From: Adiantum capillus-veneris
Taxonomy: Eukaryota; Streptophyta; Polypodiopsida; Polypodiales; Pteridaceae
DNA: 64,000 nt
NCBI GenBank assembly: GCA_014529385.2
Contig: CM043962.1
Coordinates: 48,556,598-48,620,597 of the forward strand
Direction: 5' to 3'
Below, in pieces: positions 24,027-39,341 of this stretch (position 1 is its first letter; every line of letters starts with the position of its first letter). A model generated the notes under the pieces. It searched no databases and was not told the DNA's origin. It was given only the letters and a program-made list of their open reading frames with translations. Both the position numbers and the translations under genes were made by a program.

Positions 24027-24745
24027 CTAATGGATACATAAAAGTATACATTTTGAATTAATACTAATCTTCTTTAGGTAACTCACATGACATGATACAC
24101 ATTTTGAAAAGTGACCTCTTTGGGTTGCTAGCATTGTTCGGACTTGCACTTTTTGTACATAATAACCCACATGTAAGTATGGATCATCTACATAAAGAAT
24201 GAGAAGTGTAGCATCATGCCCTTCATGCTTGATGTGAAGAGTAGGATTTGCAACACTATTACAAAATCCATGAGAAGCAAGAATCCTATCATTCTTCTTA
24301 TAATAGTCTTTTAGAGCTTGTTTGATACCATAGAAAAACTTCCTCATTTTATAGGATTTGTGTGGATAAGTGGGATCCACGTAACCTTAGGGCTGATGTG
24401 TAGACTTCTTCTTGCAAATATCCATTGAGAAATCAAAACTTCACTTGTATTTGATGAATTGAATGAACAATTAGATCTATGGCCATTATCATTGTTGAAA
24501 ATTCTACATCTTGAACAAAGATTTTATCATAATCTTCTCCATAGAATTGGGTAGATCCCTTGGCACATATTTTTCCCTTGTGCTTGTGAATAGAGACAAC
24601 TAGACTAAGCTTCACTATGTAGATTTTCTTGCTTTTAATACCCTTTTCCTTGAAGGGGATTAGCTAACTCCCATGTATCATTCTTCAAGAGAGCATTGTA
24701 GTCCTCTTCCATCGTTAGAATCCATATCTCCTTTATGGATGCTTC
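24027..24745 (-). pseudogene. Copia reverse transcriptase remnant (element C)
   Basis: The N-terminal block reads EEDYNALLKNDTWEL. The next frame (24615-24433) has KGSTQFYGEDYDKIF, and 24380-24027 has YKMRKFFYGIKQALKDYY. The catalytic box is intact: LLILYVDD. These are the ordered signature blocks of copia RT. Stops and frame changes between them show that the gene is dead. Confidence 0.85.
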
Positions 24746-25094
24746 TTCCTACACTTGGGTCTCCTCAATGTGTGAAATTTTAGCCATAAATGCTAAATAT
24801 GGGCTTGAAATTTTTGATGTACAAGTGAACCTTTGATGTGGTAGCCTTAACTTTGTACATTTCTTTAGCCTTGCTATGGAATTCTCTTGTACTATGCTTG
24901 TTTATATACTTAATGTAGGACTGTTTGGATACAATGTAGCACTCCCTTTGAGCACTCTCATGGTTGATTCTAAACTCCATAGTTGATTTTTGACTTTGTG
25001 TGTAAGTGTGTAGTATGGCAAAAAGTGAAGTATAACAAGCTGAAAGAAATGGGCCTCATATAGCATCTATCCATTTTAGAGCAATCATATGAGA

Positions 25095-25585
25095 GTAAAA
25101 CTATGGATCTCATCGTTGACCTTTTGATGAATTTGAGTGGGCTTGATGGAATTTGGACTATGAGGATCGATTTAATGAGAAGGCTTACTTCATACTATGG
25201 ACCACAGACACTAAAGACCGACCATTTGGAAAAGTTGTTTGTCTCACACATCTTTTTGCTACATGCAAAACCCAAATCTATTTTGCTAGATAAAGACCTC
25301 CTATTTAGGATCTTTAATCTAGAGAGAAGCGTGTGAGAATTTAGTCAAATTCTATTTGTTGTCTTCTCCACAAACTGACGTGCTACTAGAGATTACCAAC
25401 TCCATGGTTCTAGACTTGTAAAAGTGTTATATCTTTGAAAATAAGTCTTAGTGAGAAAAGTGTTTGCCATTGGTGGAGTTTTCTTACAACAACATGATTC
25501 ACACTTTGACGAAGAAGGTACCATTTGAGATGATCAAGGTTGGGGAGAAGGTTTTGCCTATCTTAGTGGGTTGAATTTGGAGTAG
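25095..25585 (+). pseudogene. Ty3/gypsy integrase fragment on the plus strand
   Basis: The reading frame starting at 25103 begins DLIVDLLMNLSGLDGIWT, like the first-Asp region of gypsy integrase, and continues YYGPQTLKTDHLEKLFVSHIF and PKSILLDKD. A further block near 25470-25560 matches EFSYNNMIH...PFEMI. It is a degraded scrap of a chromovirus-like integrase lying inside element C in opposite orientation. Confidence 0.75.
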
Positions 25586-26469
25586 TGTGTGTTGCACAAG
25601 AGAGCATCCACTCCACAAATTGAGATAGAGCCAACCAATTTGACTTTGACATTTTGGGGGTGCTAATGTGATGACAACGCTCTTCCTATTGACTCCCACA
25701 AAGAATGTTTTATCATAATGTGTGTTGTTATGCTTGGAATTTTGTTAAACTAATTGATGGACGTACTCTTGCAACAAATGTGTTGAAATGTATTTAGCAT
25801 TCTGTTTTGATTTTCCCGTGAGGTGATACGAATGATAAATATGAAAAGATTTAATTCATCTCAATATCTACCAAAGGTTTCTAAGATTTGGATGTATGGC
25901 TAAACAATTTATAATGATCAAGATTTGTGTTTAAGATCTTGATAGGGATAATGATGTGAATATTATTGCTGATTGTCAACGACCAATGTTCTTTGTGCTA
26001 GTGCATGGTTTCAATAGTCAAATGCATGAATGCATGAAGTTTGTGTCTATGAGCTAGTTTATTATTTATTATCTCTTTTGCAAGCATAATCAAGGGGCTG
26101 ATCTAAATCGAAGGACCCAAGTTTGAGTCTGGGCGTAAAACACGATGAGATATACATCCATTTCATATTGTTTGGAAGGTAGAGCACTCAAATATTTTCA
26201 AGGAGTTCAAAGTTTGTACTCTCAAATCCCAAGCTAGGACAGTGACCATGGCAATTTAGGGATATTGATCTCGGAGAATCTTACTCCCCTATATTTATTT
26301 CTCTCTTTAGTTTCTTGGGCTCAATGTATTTCAAGTTGTTTGTACATTTCTATATTCCTAAAAAGATTTTTCTCTAACTCCCCTTAGTATGTATACATTT
26401 GTAAGTCAAAGTCTTTCAACATAACCTTGTATGTTCTCACATAATATCATACATAAGTTAAGAGTGACA

Positions 26470-26990
26470 CCTTGGGTTGATCCATGAGTATGCGTCATCT
26501 AGAGTTTTCTTGTTAAGAGATTTAGTGGGACTCCTATTCTCAAGATAGACTAAGGTGTAGATTGCTTCAGCCCAAAGAATCTTCACAAGGTTTTCTTCCT
26601 CGACCATGGCTCTTGTGTCATCCTAAGCGAATCTATTCTTCCTCTTTGCTACTCCATTTTTCTATGGAGTGTAAGCACATGTGTAATGCCTCTTTTTCCC
26701 TTGTTCCAAGCAAAAATATTCAAAATCCTTAGACTTGAAATCCTATGACTCTATTCTTACTCTTTGCTACTCCATTTTTCTATGGAGTGTAAGCACTTGA
26801 GTAATGCCTCTTTTTCCCTTGTTAACTGAAAAGCCTTCCATTTCTTTCTCGACGAGCAATGGTCTTTCTTGGTCCAAGATGCCTCGATATCTTTTCCCCT
26901 CCACCTATGTGACACTTAGGCCTTTTTCAAATGGGGCAAATAAAAAAATTTGTATTTTTTCTATCAACACTTCTACATATTCACACAACT
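26470..26990 (-). pseudogene. Copia integrase remnant with internal duplication (element C)
   Basis: The minus strand reads KKRHYSSAYTP followed by KNGVAKSKNR, the catalytic-Glu block of copia integrase. It then continues into a region like the pre-RT linker (about 26600-26470). A stretch of about 74 bp is repeated at 26631-26705 and 26751-26823, duplicating the AYTP-NGVA coding segment. Multiple stops are present. Confidence 0.75.
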
Positions 26991-27009
26991 CAAAAAAACT
27001 GGCATGATG

Positions 27010-27207
27010 TGTTGGGGTAAAGGCGTTCTGTTTTTGCCCACGATCGAGCAACCAGCCATCCATCCACTGTGTGTACACCCATTCCTTGATTCTTCATATA
27101 CCAAAAAGAATAAGGAGCTCTTCTTCTAATTGAGGGAAGCTCCACCCACACAGTGTAGTCTTTGCCCCTTCTCCCCTTTCACGCACGCATCCACATATGC
27201 ACTTTCA
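27010..27207 (+). repeat. 5' LTR of element D
   Basis: TGTTGGGGTAAAG...CTTTCA, 198 bp. It shares long blocks with 31226-31423, such as CATATACCAAAAAGAATAAG. Confidence 0.92.
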
Positions 27208-27209
27208 AT

Positions 27210-27220
27210 TGGTATCAAAG
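27210..27220 (+). other. Primer-binding site of element D (tRNA-iMet-like)
   Basis: TGGTATCAAAG, one change from TGGTATCAGAG, located two bases after the 5' LTR. Confidence 0.8.
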
Positions 27221-27581
27221 TTATGGTGGTAGATATGAAGGCCTCACAGTGAGCTCATTGGTAATGGCAATCATGGATCTTGAAGGATTTGAGTCGTCGC
27301 GGATCTCGGATCGGAGGCAGAAGGGAGACCTTGGAGCTTGGAGCTCCTAGCATTTGTAGGTCCACTTGAGCTCAAGAAAGAACCTTGAGAAAAATGGCAT
27401 CTCTACAAAGAATCGAGTAGCTAAGGAGAACCGACGGATTTGTGCAGTAGAGTTGAGTAGCAGGAATTAGGTAGCCACATAGCAGTAGAGCAAGCCATTT
27501 GTTTATGAAAATCAGCCACAACAAAGATTTTTTAGAAGATACGAGGAGATTATGGATGTGTGTGTGTGTGTGTACCACACA

Positions 27582-27764
<183 letters not shown>

Positions 27765-28155
27765 TGTTTGTGGGAATCAAGTAGAGTGAGAGGAATCATT
27801 AGGTGTAGAAGTGGGAAACTTGGGATCTTGTAGCAACTTGTCGTTGAAAGCAAGGGAATTTTCATGCCTCACAATAGGAGTCGAATAGTAGCAAAGGCAA
27901 GCAAGCATTGGGTAGGCAAAGAAGCGGGCAATATGCAATAAATTATATTTTATTTTTGGCCTAAGTTGTGTATCACACACATACACACACAAAAGATGAC
28001 AAACAACAAGAAGAGTCTAAAAACTTGTGTGTGCATCAACACCACACACACACACACACACCTAATTGCATGTGAACTTTTCATAAGTGGCGCATGCACT
28101 CCGCATCGGCAAGTCCTTCTACTCGGCATTTTCTCTTTGTGGTGGCCTTTTGATT

Positions 28156-28189
28156 TAGAGAGAGAGAGGGAGAGAGAGAGAGAGAGAGA
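28156..28189. repeat. (GA)n microsatellite
   Basis: GA repeats with one GGG interruption, within element D. Confidence 0.9.
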
Positions 28190-29533
28190 CGTTGGAAGAT
28201 GACCTTGGATCTTCTTCTCGGATTTGACATAGCGAGAGCAAGAGAGAACATGTTTTGGCTCTCCTCTGGTGTAGACTTTCCATTGGCTCTTCTCCCATGC
28301 CCATTCCAAAGCGGTTTTGCTCTGATGGGCTCTTCTGGGAATCCTAACCTCGACTTACCAAGAAACAGATCAAGAGAGAGCAGCATTGGCTCTCCTCTAG
28401 CCTGCATCTGGAGTAGCTTGGCTCCAATGTTGTCTTCTCTTAATGATTTTGGCTTTGAAAATCCTCCCTTTTTGTCTTCAGCAACACACATCTAGCACAT
28501 ACGACTCCGACATACCATTTTGGAGCGGATTGCCCATGAGAGAGTTCGGCTCTTGAACTGCATTTATAACCATAGGCAAGGGTTGTTATATATATTCAAT
28601 TTTTGGTCGATGAGTTTTTGATCGATAAGGTAGTGTGCCAGGCTTTGGCATTTCTACTCACAAGTTGCATCCTTTTCCATGCAGATTATATGGCACGGGT
28701 GTTGTGCTCATGTATGACTGTGTGGGTCACTCCAAAGAGTATTTTTAGCATGGTTTTGTACGTTTTTATGCTATGTATGCATATGCAGATATCAAGTGAG
28801 CTAGTTACAACTCACGAGAGACAGATTCATAGGTTTATATGTATTTTGGATAGGTACAATTGTCCAAAGAGTTGCACGTTCCAGAGTGAGCTACATTGCC
28901 AAGATTTTGGTAGTTCATGTATACCATATGTGGTCTTGCTACTTAGACATTGAGTGTCTATTCATACTTTCTGCAGTTTAAGTGAGGTTTTTGAGATTTT
29001 TCTCAAATTTTAGGGGGAACTTTGTCTGTTTTTCCTAGATTCTGATGGTTAAGTAGTCGAGTGTGATTGTCACTTTGTTAGTGATCAAGTTTTTAACTCT
29101 CACTTTGATATGTTTTTTTCAGTTTGGAAATGGATTTAATGTTCTTGTATCCACTCTTGCACGAGTGCGAGTTGCATATGCTCGTGTGGCTACATATTAC
29201 AAGTAGTCATAGGTTTTGGTTCTACAGGTTACATATACAAGTTATTTGCAATTGTTAAATTGTGCATGCAATTTTGTAGGATGCATATTGAGCATCCTTT
29301 TTGCTCGCTACTTATGTATATGGTTATGCATTTGATGCTTTGGTGAGAGTTATTTATCCTTGAGTCTTTGCTACTCATTGTGCATGCATTATCACTTTGC
29401 GCTTGTCTATGTGCTGACTTTGATTGTTTTAGAGCAGAGGTTGGACACTATTATTGTACCTTGTTTTCATAGAGCTACATTTTTCATATGCGAGCATTGT
29501 TTTTTGATGTGGTTCATCATGGTTAGTGGTTGA

Positions 29534-30070
29534 GTGAACTCCCACTTTGTTGCCATTTTGGCATGGTTTATGGTTGAGTTTTTTCTTGAGATTTTACTCA
29601 GTTTACAAGGGAGCCTCTGTCAAATTTCTTCCAATATTTCTTGCCATACTTTTGGTTTTTTGACATCCATCATGCATGGTAGTTCAGAGTCGACAGTGAT
29701 GACTTGTGAGAGATGGTGGTCTCGTAGTTGCCGATATATCAAATGTTGGTATTGTGCTCACACATGGCATATAAGGTGCCACTGTTTCAAACGTATGACG
29801 TAGAAAAAAAGATGTATGTGTGATGCAGATGAGGTTTTGACACATGCCAGGGTGGTGGCTTCCTATGCCACTAATAGTGATGCCAAGTTCACCTTTAGCG
29901 TTCCTCTTGCTTATATTTCTTTGAGAGGTGGCACTTCTCCCTATTGATTACTAGATGAGGATGCAATTCTCCACGTCACACCACACTGTGATCAGTGATT
30001 TAGCACTTTCTCCAGTGGGAGATTTGTTTGTGTACACTTGGTTGAAGGTTCAACATTTTGACATTACATG
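29534..30070 (+). pseudogene. Gag zinc knuckle and protease remnants of element D
   Basis: The frame 29534-29803 ends with IKCWYCAHTWHIRCHCFK, which keeps the CX2CX4HX4C spacing of a gag zinc knuckle. About 140 bp further, in another frame (29943-30070), the sequence gives LLDEDA, HVTPH and FSTF in the order of a copia protease (LLDSGA...HVTPH...F). Interleaved stops show it is dead. Confidence 0.65.
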
Positions 30071-30218
30071 GCAAGAGATGTTTTCTTGTCATTACCTAGT
30101 GGTGCGTCCATATGCTATGACATGTTTTCTATGTTTCTCAGCTGAGATAGAGCTTGATCTAAGTGGGACAGTTAGGAGACTATGGGTGTTTACTAAAAGA
30201 GAAATCTTTCTAGATGCA

Positions 30219-30528
30219 TTTTAGATCACTAGTGGTTGCCATGGATCTCAGAGTGCCTTGGTCTACCCTATGTATGTATATGAGGTACAAGACGATATAG
30301 TCTCAATTTTGTTGTTGGCATGCATTGAATGAGAGACAAGACATATCTCCTTCATGAGTGAGCTCCACCATGAATTTTAGATCACTAGTGGTTGCCAGGA
30401 ATCTCAGAGTGCCTTGTTCTACCCTATGCATGTATATGAGGTACAAGACAACATAGTCTCGATTTTGTTGTTGGCATGCATTGAATGAGAGACAAGACAT
30501 ATCTCCTTCACGAGTGAGCTCCACCACG
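30219..30528. repeat. 156-bp tandem duplication in element D
   Basis: Units 30219-30374 and 30375-30528 both start TTTTAGATCACTAGTGGTTG and share GGCATGCATTGAATGAGAG. They differ at a handful of positions. Confidence 0.93.
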
Positions 30529-30762
30529 CTCACAAGATAGAGCTTTTAGCTATGCAAGACATGCCAATAGATTGTGTAGAGACAGAGGTAGAGTGGCAAT
30601 TTTCTAGTGAGACAACATTTGTAATTGACGTCTATGCAGGCAGAGTGCAGATAGATGTAGAGCAAGTATGCTCCCTAGAGACACATACAGAGATGACGAA
30701 CATGAAATTCTTTGATATGCTCATGCTAGTGATGAGTTGATGCCAGGACACAAGTTCCACCT

Positions 30763-30987
30763 ATGGAAGAGAAGGATGTAGCCATCCTAGTGTCGGCAAT
30801 AGCACATCCATACGTCATGAGTAGTCATGGTGACGGAGTGCATGAAGATACCGCTAAGAAGGCTAGGACAACTAGGTTTGTGCAGACACCAGCATTTGGG
30901 CGTCTCATGTACAACCTACTAGTGTTGATGCTCGACCTAGCATTTGCATTGGGAGCTAGTGTAGATTATCAATCGTATGATACTTAA
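30763..30987 (+). pseudogene. RT-RNase H junction remnant of element D
   Basis: The 74-aa frame ends TPAFGRLMYNLLVLM and DLAFALGA, which follow the copia pattern AVGSLMY...RPDIAFAVG at the start of the RNase H region. The upstream half shows no match. It is the only pol piece left beyond protease. Confidence 0.6.
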
Positions 30988-31211
30988 CACTAGCATCATG
31001 CAGTGTGGAGCTATGTAGACCATACAACTTTGTCTGTGGAATTTGCATGCAAGCTCTAACATGGATACACATACTCACCTATCACTAGAGATGATGCAAC
31101 TACATGTAGATCGAGCGAGCGATCTAGTGGACATAGGTTGAGATAGTCTCTCACCTATTTTCTTGTACAAACTATTAGTTTAGCTAGTAGGATTACTCAT
31201 CGCATGTCACC

Positions 31212-31225
31212 TTTAAGTGGGAGTA
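31212..31225 (+). other. Polypurine tract of element D
   Basis: TTTAAGTGGGAGTA directly before the 3' LTR. It is nearly the same as the tract of copia elements H and J, TTTAAGTGGGAGGT. Confidence 0.8.
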
Positions 31226-31423
31226 TATTGGGGTAAAGAAGTTATGCCTTTGCACATGGCCAGGTGGCCGACCGTCCTTTCACTATGTGTACACCCATTC
31301 CCTTATTCTTCATATACCAAAAAGAATAAGGAGCTCTTCTTTTTCTTGAGGGAAGCTCCACCCACACAATATAGCCTCTACTCTTTCTCCCCTTCCTTGC
31401 ACCCATCTGCATCCCCACTTTCA
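31226..31423 (+). repeat. 3' LTR of element D
   Basis: TATTGGGG...CTTTCA, 198 bp, followed by the TGATG target duplication. The second base has mutated from G to A. Confidence 0.92.
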
Positions 31424-31428
31424 TGATG

Positions 31429-32779
31429 ATTGGGTCGACCATGTGGTTGGAGCAAGAATTTAAAGGCTCTACTATTTTGGAGTCCATGCATGTGACTAGG
31501 AGTCATGTTTTTAAGCAACAACACTCAAGTGTGATGGGCAAAGTCCAAAAGAAACTTGAGAGCGTGTCAATTTTCCTATAGAATCATGGGTAGACCTATG
31601 GCAGTGAACTCAATTTTGGAAAGGTTACAAGTGGCATTGTCCATTGTGTGAGAAAGGTTTGCCTTAGCTTAGCTTATGGCCCACCAAAAATTGAGATTGG
31701 CCACTTTCCAATGACGAGAAGAAGAAGAAAAATTGGAAAAAAATTCAAGAAAGTAGCTACAAAATCTTGCAAATTTAAGAAAAACTTGTAGTTGCTTCTA
31801 GTTTGCATCTTAACATGGAGAAAACTTGGTTGACTATGGAAAAGACTCTCACACATTGCCCTTGCCTTGTCGGAAATGAGCCTTAGCTTAGATTCACATA
31901 GAGGCATCACCCATCCTCAACCTTTGTTGCATTGCACAGCTTCAAAAGTGAGCTATCAAGTCTTTAGGCATTGAGGCATTCTACACTTACTAGAGAAACA
32001 TACTTTTTCTTGCATTGTTAAGCACAAATGGTGATTGGGTGAGTTGCATATCGCTTGGAAACCTCTGCAAGCGTGTGCAAGTATTGAATCTCCCTCTCTC
32101 TCAATCATCTTTAAAAGTGGACTTTTTCTATCCATGATTTGGTCGGGGGAGGATATTATAAAGTGAGTGAAGGGCGTGACATGTTGCTATGTATTTCCCA
32201 TGCAATTATGTGTGAATGAACAGTCTTGAGAACGCCTAATCTCATGTAGCAACAATCCATTGGCTTGTTCTTTCGTTTGCCAATGATGTGAACATTTGTG
32301 AAGGGCCCCTTAGGGTCAGTTTAGACTGCAAAAAAACGAGTATATGGTAATGAATTGCATCCCTCATGGCATCATGTGAGTGTGTGGGGCAAAAGGTTAT
32401 GCTCACCTTTGTAGACCTACAAAACTTTGGTTAGCCTCCAACCCTTGAACGAGATGGTGTCCACACACTTTTGCAGTGCGAAAAATGGACGAATGTTGAT
32501 CTTGCAACCTAATCATCTCCAACCTTACAAGGTAGCCAAGAGGCCATACATCATTTGCTACCTGTTTGTCAACACTTTTTAAGGTTGACGAGGTTGTAAG
32601 CAATGTGAATAGGCTTGCTTAGGAAGGGTCTTGGGGGCGGATGTGCTCTCGTGTAGTTTGAATGAACCCTTAGCCATGATGATTGCTCTTGAAACTTTTG
32701 AAGTTAAAGACCCCCCCCCCCCCCCCCAACCCCCCTCCAAAATGATCGTAGAATGGCAAGGGCCCTATATGCATGCACA
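31429..32779. other. Intergenic debris, no gene recognised
   Basis: No domain on either strand. It contains a 17-base C run at 32711-32727 just before element E. Confidence 0.5.
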
Positions 32780-32921
32780 TGTCAGGACAAGTGTAGGACC
32801 AGTCACCGCCAAGGGCCAAGATGGACATGCAGTCAATGGGGTCCCTATATTTAGCAGGCCAAGGGCCTATATAGGGCATGGCTGGGTGGAGATTAGCATG
32901 TTCAGTTCCCTTGCCCTTTCA
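32780..32921 (+). repeat. 5' LTR of element E
   Basis: TGTCAGGACAAG...CCCTTTCA, 142 bp. It is repeated with few differences at 44689-44830. Confidence 0.93.
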
Positions 32922-32922
32922 C

Positions 32923-32934
32923 TGGTATCAGAGC
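32923..32934 (+). other. Primer-binding site of element E (tRNA-iMet)
   Basis: TGGTATCAGAGC, one base after the 5' LTR. Confidence 0.9.
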
Positions 32935-33036
32935 AAGGTGGAGAGGAAAAAAGAGGGTGGAGCCATGGCGGGGAGAAGATGGATTTCTCAAGAGTACCTA
33001 AGCATGGTTTTCTTTCTCTCTCCCTCTCTCCCGGAA

Positions 33037-37037
<4,001 letters not shown>

Positions 37038-39297
37038 TGTCGTGAAGCTCCGCTGCCATGTAGAGAAAAAGAGTAGAGAAATGCAAGCTAAGCTTCTTTG
37101 AAGCCTACACATTTAGTGAGTAGTGATCAGGGCTTGATAACAGGCCAAGCTTAATGATTCATGTATGCCAGATGCGGCTTAAAAGGGCCAACATATGCCT
37201 CAATGATGTCAAAAATGAGTACGCTTGCAATGACCACAGATGAGAGATTATGATCTAAAACTGCAGTGCTTAAAGTGCTCTATCGGCCTGTCTTTACGGC
37301 TCGTCGATTGGAGCTACGGTGAAGAAGTTATGGCAGTTTGAAGTTCAAGTCGATTGCAGATCCGTACCGGATTGGGCAACTGCAGCAGTTGAGGTGACAG
37401 AAATGAAATGATTGCATGGGCCTGGAGTGCTCACTTTGTGGAGCGTGTCGATCTTTTCATATCAGTGATCGGAGTCCCGGTCGCCAAGATATTGGCCAAT
37501 AAAGATTCACCGGGGGCCGGCTCCGTACCAGTCGAGTCCGCTCGATCGGTGTCCCATTTTGGAATTTTGAGCAGCGACCAGGGTTTTGAACGCAGTAGAA
37601 TAAGTGCTCGAGGTAACAGTGCTTTGGTTGAGATGTATGCTGGATGTGATGCACTTCAGAGAGCACAATAAATGCTTGAGTGGAATATCTTTTAAGGTCG
37701 TCTCTTGATACGGACAGCAGATTTCATGATGAGGTTGCTCGACGGAGGCTGCTAGGGAAAGATGTTATGCTTACCAATGCCTTGCCCGATATTTTAACAG
37801 AGTGGCGCCTTTACGAAAGCATCATTTGCATGCCAAATGTGGTGCCCTTATAGAGGAAGCCGGCCGCCAAAAGGCCGCCCAATTTAACCCATGAAGGCCG
37901 CCTAATTGTTTTGCTTGGCAATGCTTTGGCCGCTATGCATGTCGAATGTGGTGCCCTCATAAAATTGGCTAGACCGTCCTACGGCAACCAAGTGGCAAGG
38001 CCACCCAAGAGCTTAAATCAATGGCCGCCCAATTTCTTAAATGAAATAGGGCTTTTGTGTGTGAACAAGGAGGAAAAGAAAGCGTGAAGGCCAGGGGCGA
38101 CGAGCAGGCAGCGTGACGGAGGAAGAGAGATGCGCAGGCTGCGTGGGTGCTCCAATGAGCGCGATGGAGAGAAGAGAGTTGCTCAGCTAGCATGGGTGAT
38201 GCTGTTCAGAGCCACTCGCGGCACATTCTGCGTGGGTCAAAATCCCGCCGTGCCACATCATCATGCCGCTTCCCACGTCCCTAGTAATGACGACGCCGTC
38301 ATTGCTTAGGGAGGGCTAATAATAGCGGGGGCAAAAAGGGCAAGAAGAAGGGAGGATACAAAAATATAACGAGGATATTCTAGAGGAGGCAAAAGGGGGA
38401 GCAAACGAAGAAGAGGAAGGTGGAGAGGGCTCAGAGCAAGGAGGAAAGCTCTCTCTCTCTCTCTCTTGCTCTCATGGTCGGGAAGAGGGGAGCTTGAAGG
38501 AGAGGCGTGAAGGGAGGAGCGGGGAAACTCTCTTCCTCTAGCTCTTGCTCTCGGCAATCGAGCTCCATCTCTTTCGAGCTAGCTCTCGGCTAGTCTTAGG
38601 TAAGAAAATCAAGCAAAGGAAGGGAGAAGAGGAAAATATAACGAAGCCGAAGCAAAGCTTGGCAAAGGAGAAAGGTAAGGGAATTCACCGAACGGGCTTG
38701 GTCGAGAAAGGAAGATCAATGTCGAGGCTTGAGCAAGCCGAAGCAAGAAAAGCATAAGGCAAGCAAAGGAGGCTTGATGAGGCAGGCAAATCAAGGGTTA
38801 AAGCGTCAGTTATCAATTGAAGAGCAGGAGGAAGTTACAACTAGAGAGCGGAAATTAAGCGAGTGCAAAGCATATAGAACGGGAAGCTGCAGCACAGTTG
38901 GTTATTTTTGAAGCATGATGTTTGACAGAATGAACTTACATGAGGTTTGCAGAATCTTGAAAGTAGAAGAGGGACAAAAAGCGACATAAGAAGATTTCCA
39001 TCACCAACATCAGAAGTTGATTAAGCATTTTGTTAAGTCCGGTGTCGTTAACGGCTCGATTAATCCTGTAAACGGGAGCTTAAACTCCTAGTTAGCAGCT
39101 GATCCAAGTGACAGTGCTGTTAATAGCCCGCCTTGGCTAAGGACTAAGTTGTACACAAAGTAATATTCAATTAATTGATGATTGCGGTGATTGCGAGAGT
39201 TATCAGTTAGTTGTTCTTGTTCTCTCTCTTTCACACCTCCCACAGCCAGAGGCCCGGCACCTGCCCGGCTCACGTAGCGAACACATATCCCCCGACA
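37038..39297 (+). repeat. 5' LTR of element F
   Basis: Matches 42192-44562 over its length with many substitutions and indels. Shared blocks include TGTCTTTACGGCTCGTCGAT and GCAGATCCGTACCGGATTGG. It includes purine-rich GAGAAG-type stretches around 38400-38900. Frames there are not gene-like. Confidence 0.9.
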
Positions 39298-39301
39298 TCT
39301 T

Positions 39302-39317
39302 TGGTGAACCCGATGTG
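39302..39317 (+). other. Primer-binding-site candidate of element F
   Basis: TGGTGAACCCGATGTG lies five bases after the LTR and starts with TGG, as it should to pair with a CCA end. I cannot name the tRNA with confidence. It is not the iMet site used by the other elements here. Confidence 0.6.
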
Positions 39318-39341
39318 AAACGGCCGGGGTGGGAGGTAAAG

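Larger units (their letters stand above)
23763..26990 (-). mobile_element. Element C: decayed Ty1/copia element fragments
   Basis: On the minus strand, integrase (about 26990-26470), RT (about 24745-24027) and RNase H (23954-23763) fragments occur in copia order. A plus-strand gypsy integrase scrap lies between them. I could not find LTRs, primer site or target duplication, so the outer limits are unknown. All domains contain stops. Confidence 0.75.

Noticed and set aside
30303..30533. A 76-codon minus-strand frame with an internal repeat
   Set aside because: It is antisense to element D and its repeat is simply the 156-bp DNA duplication.
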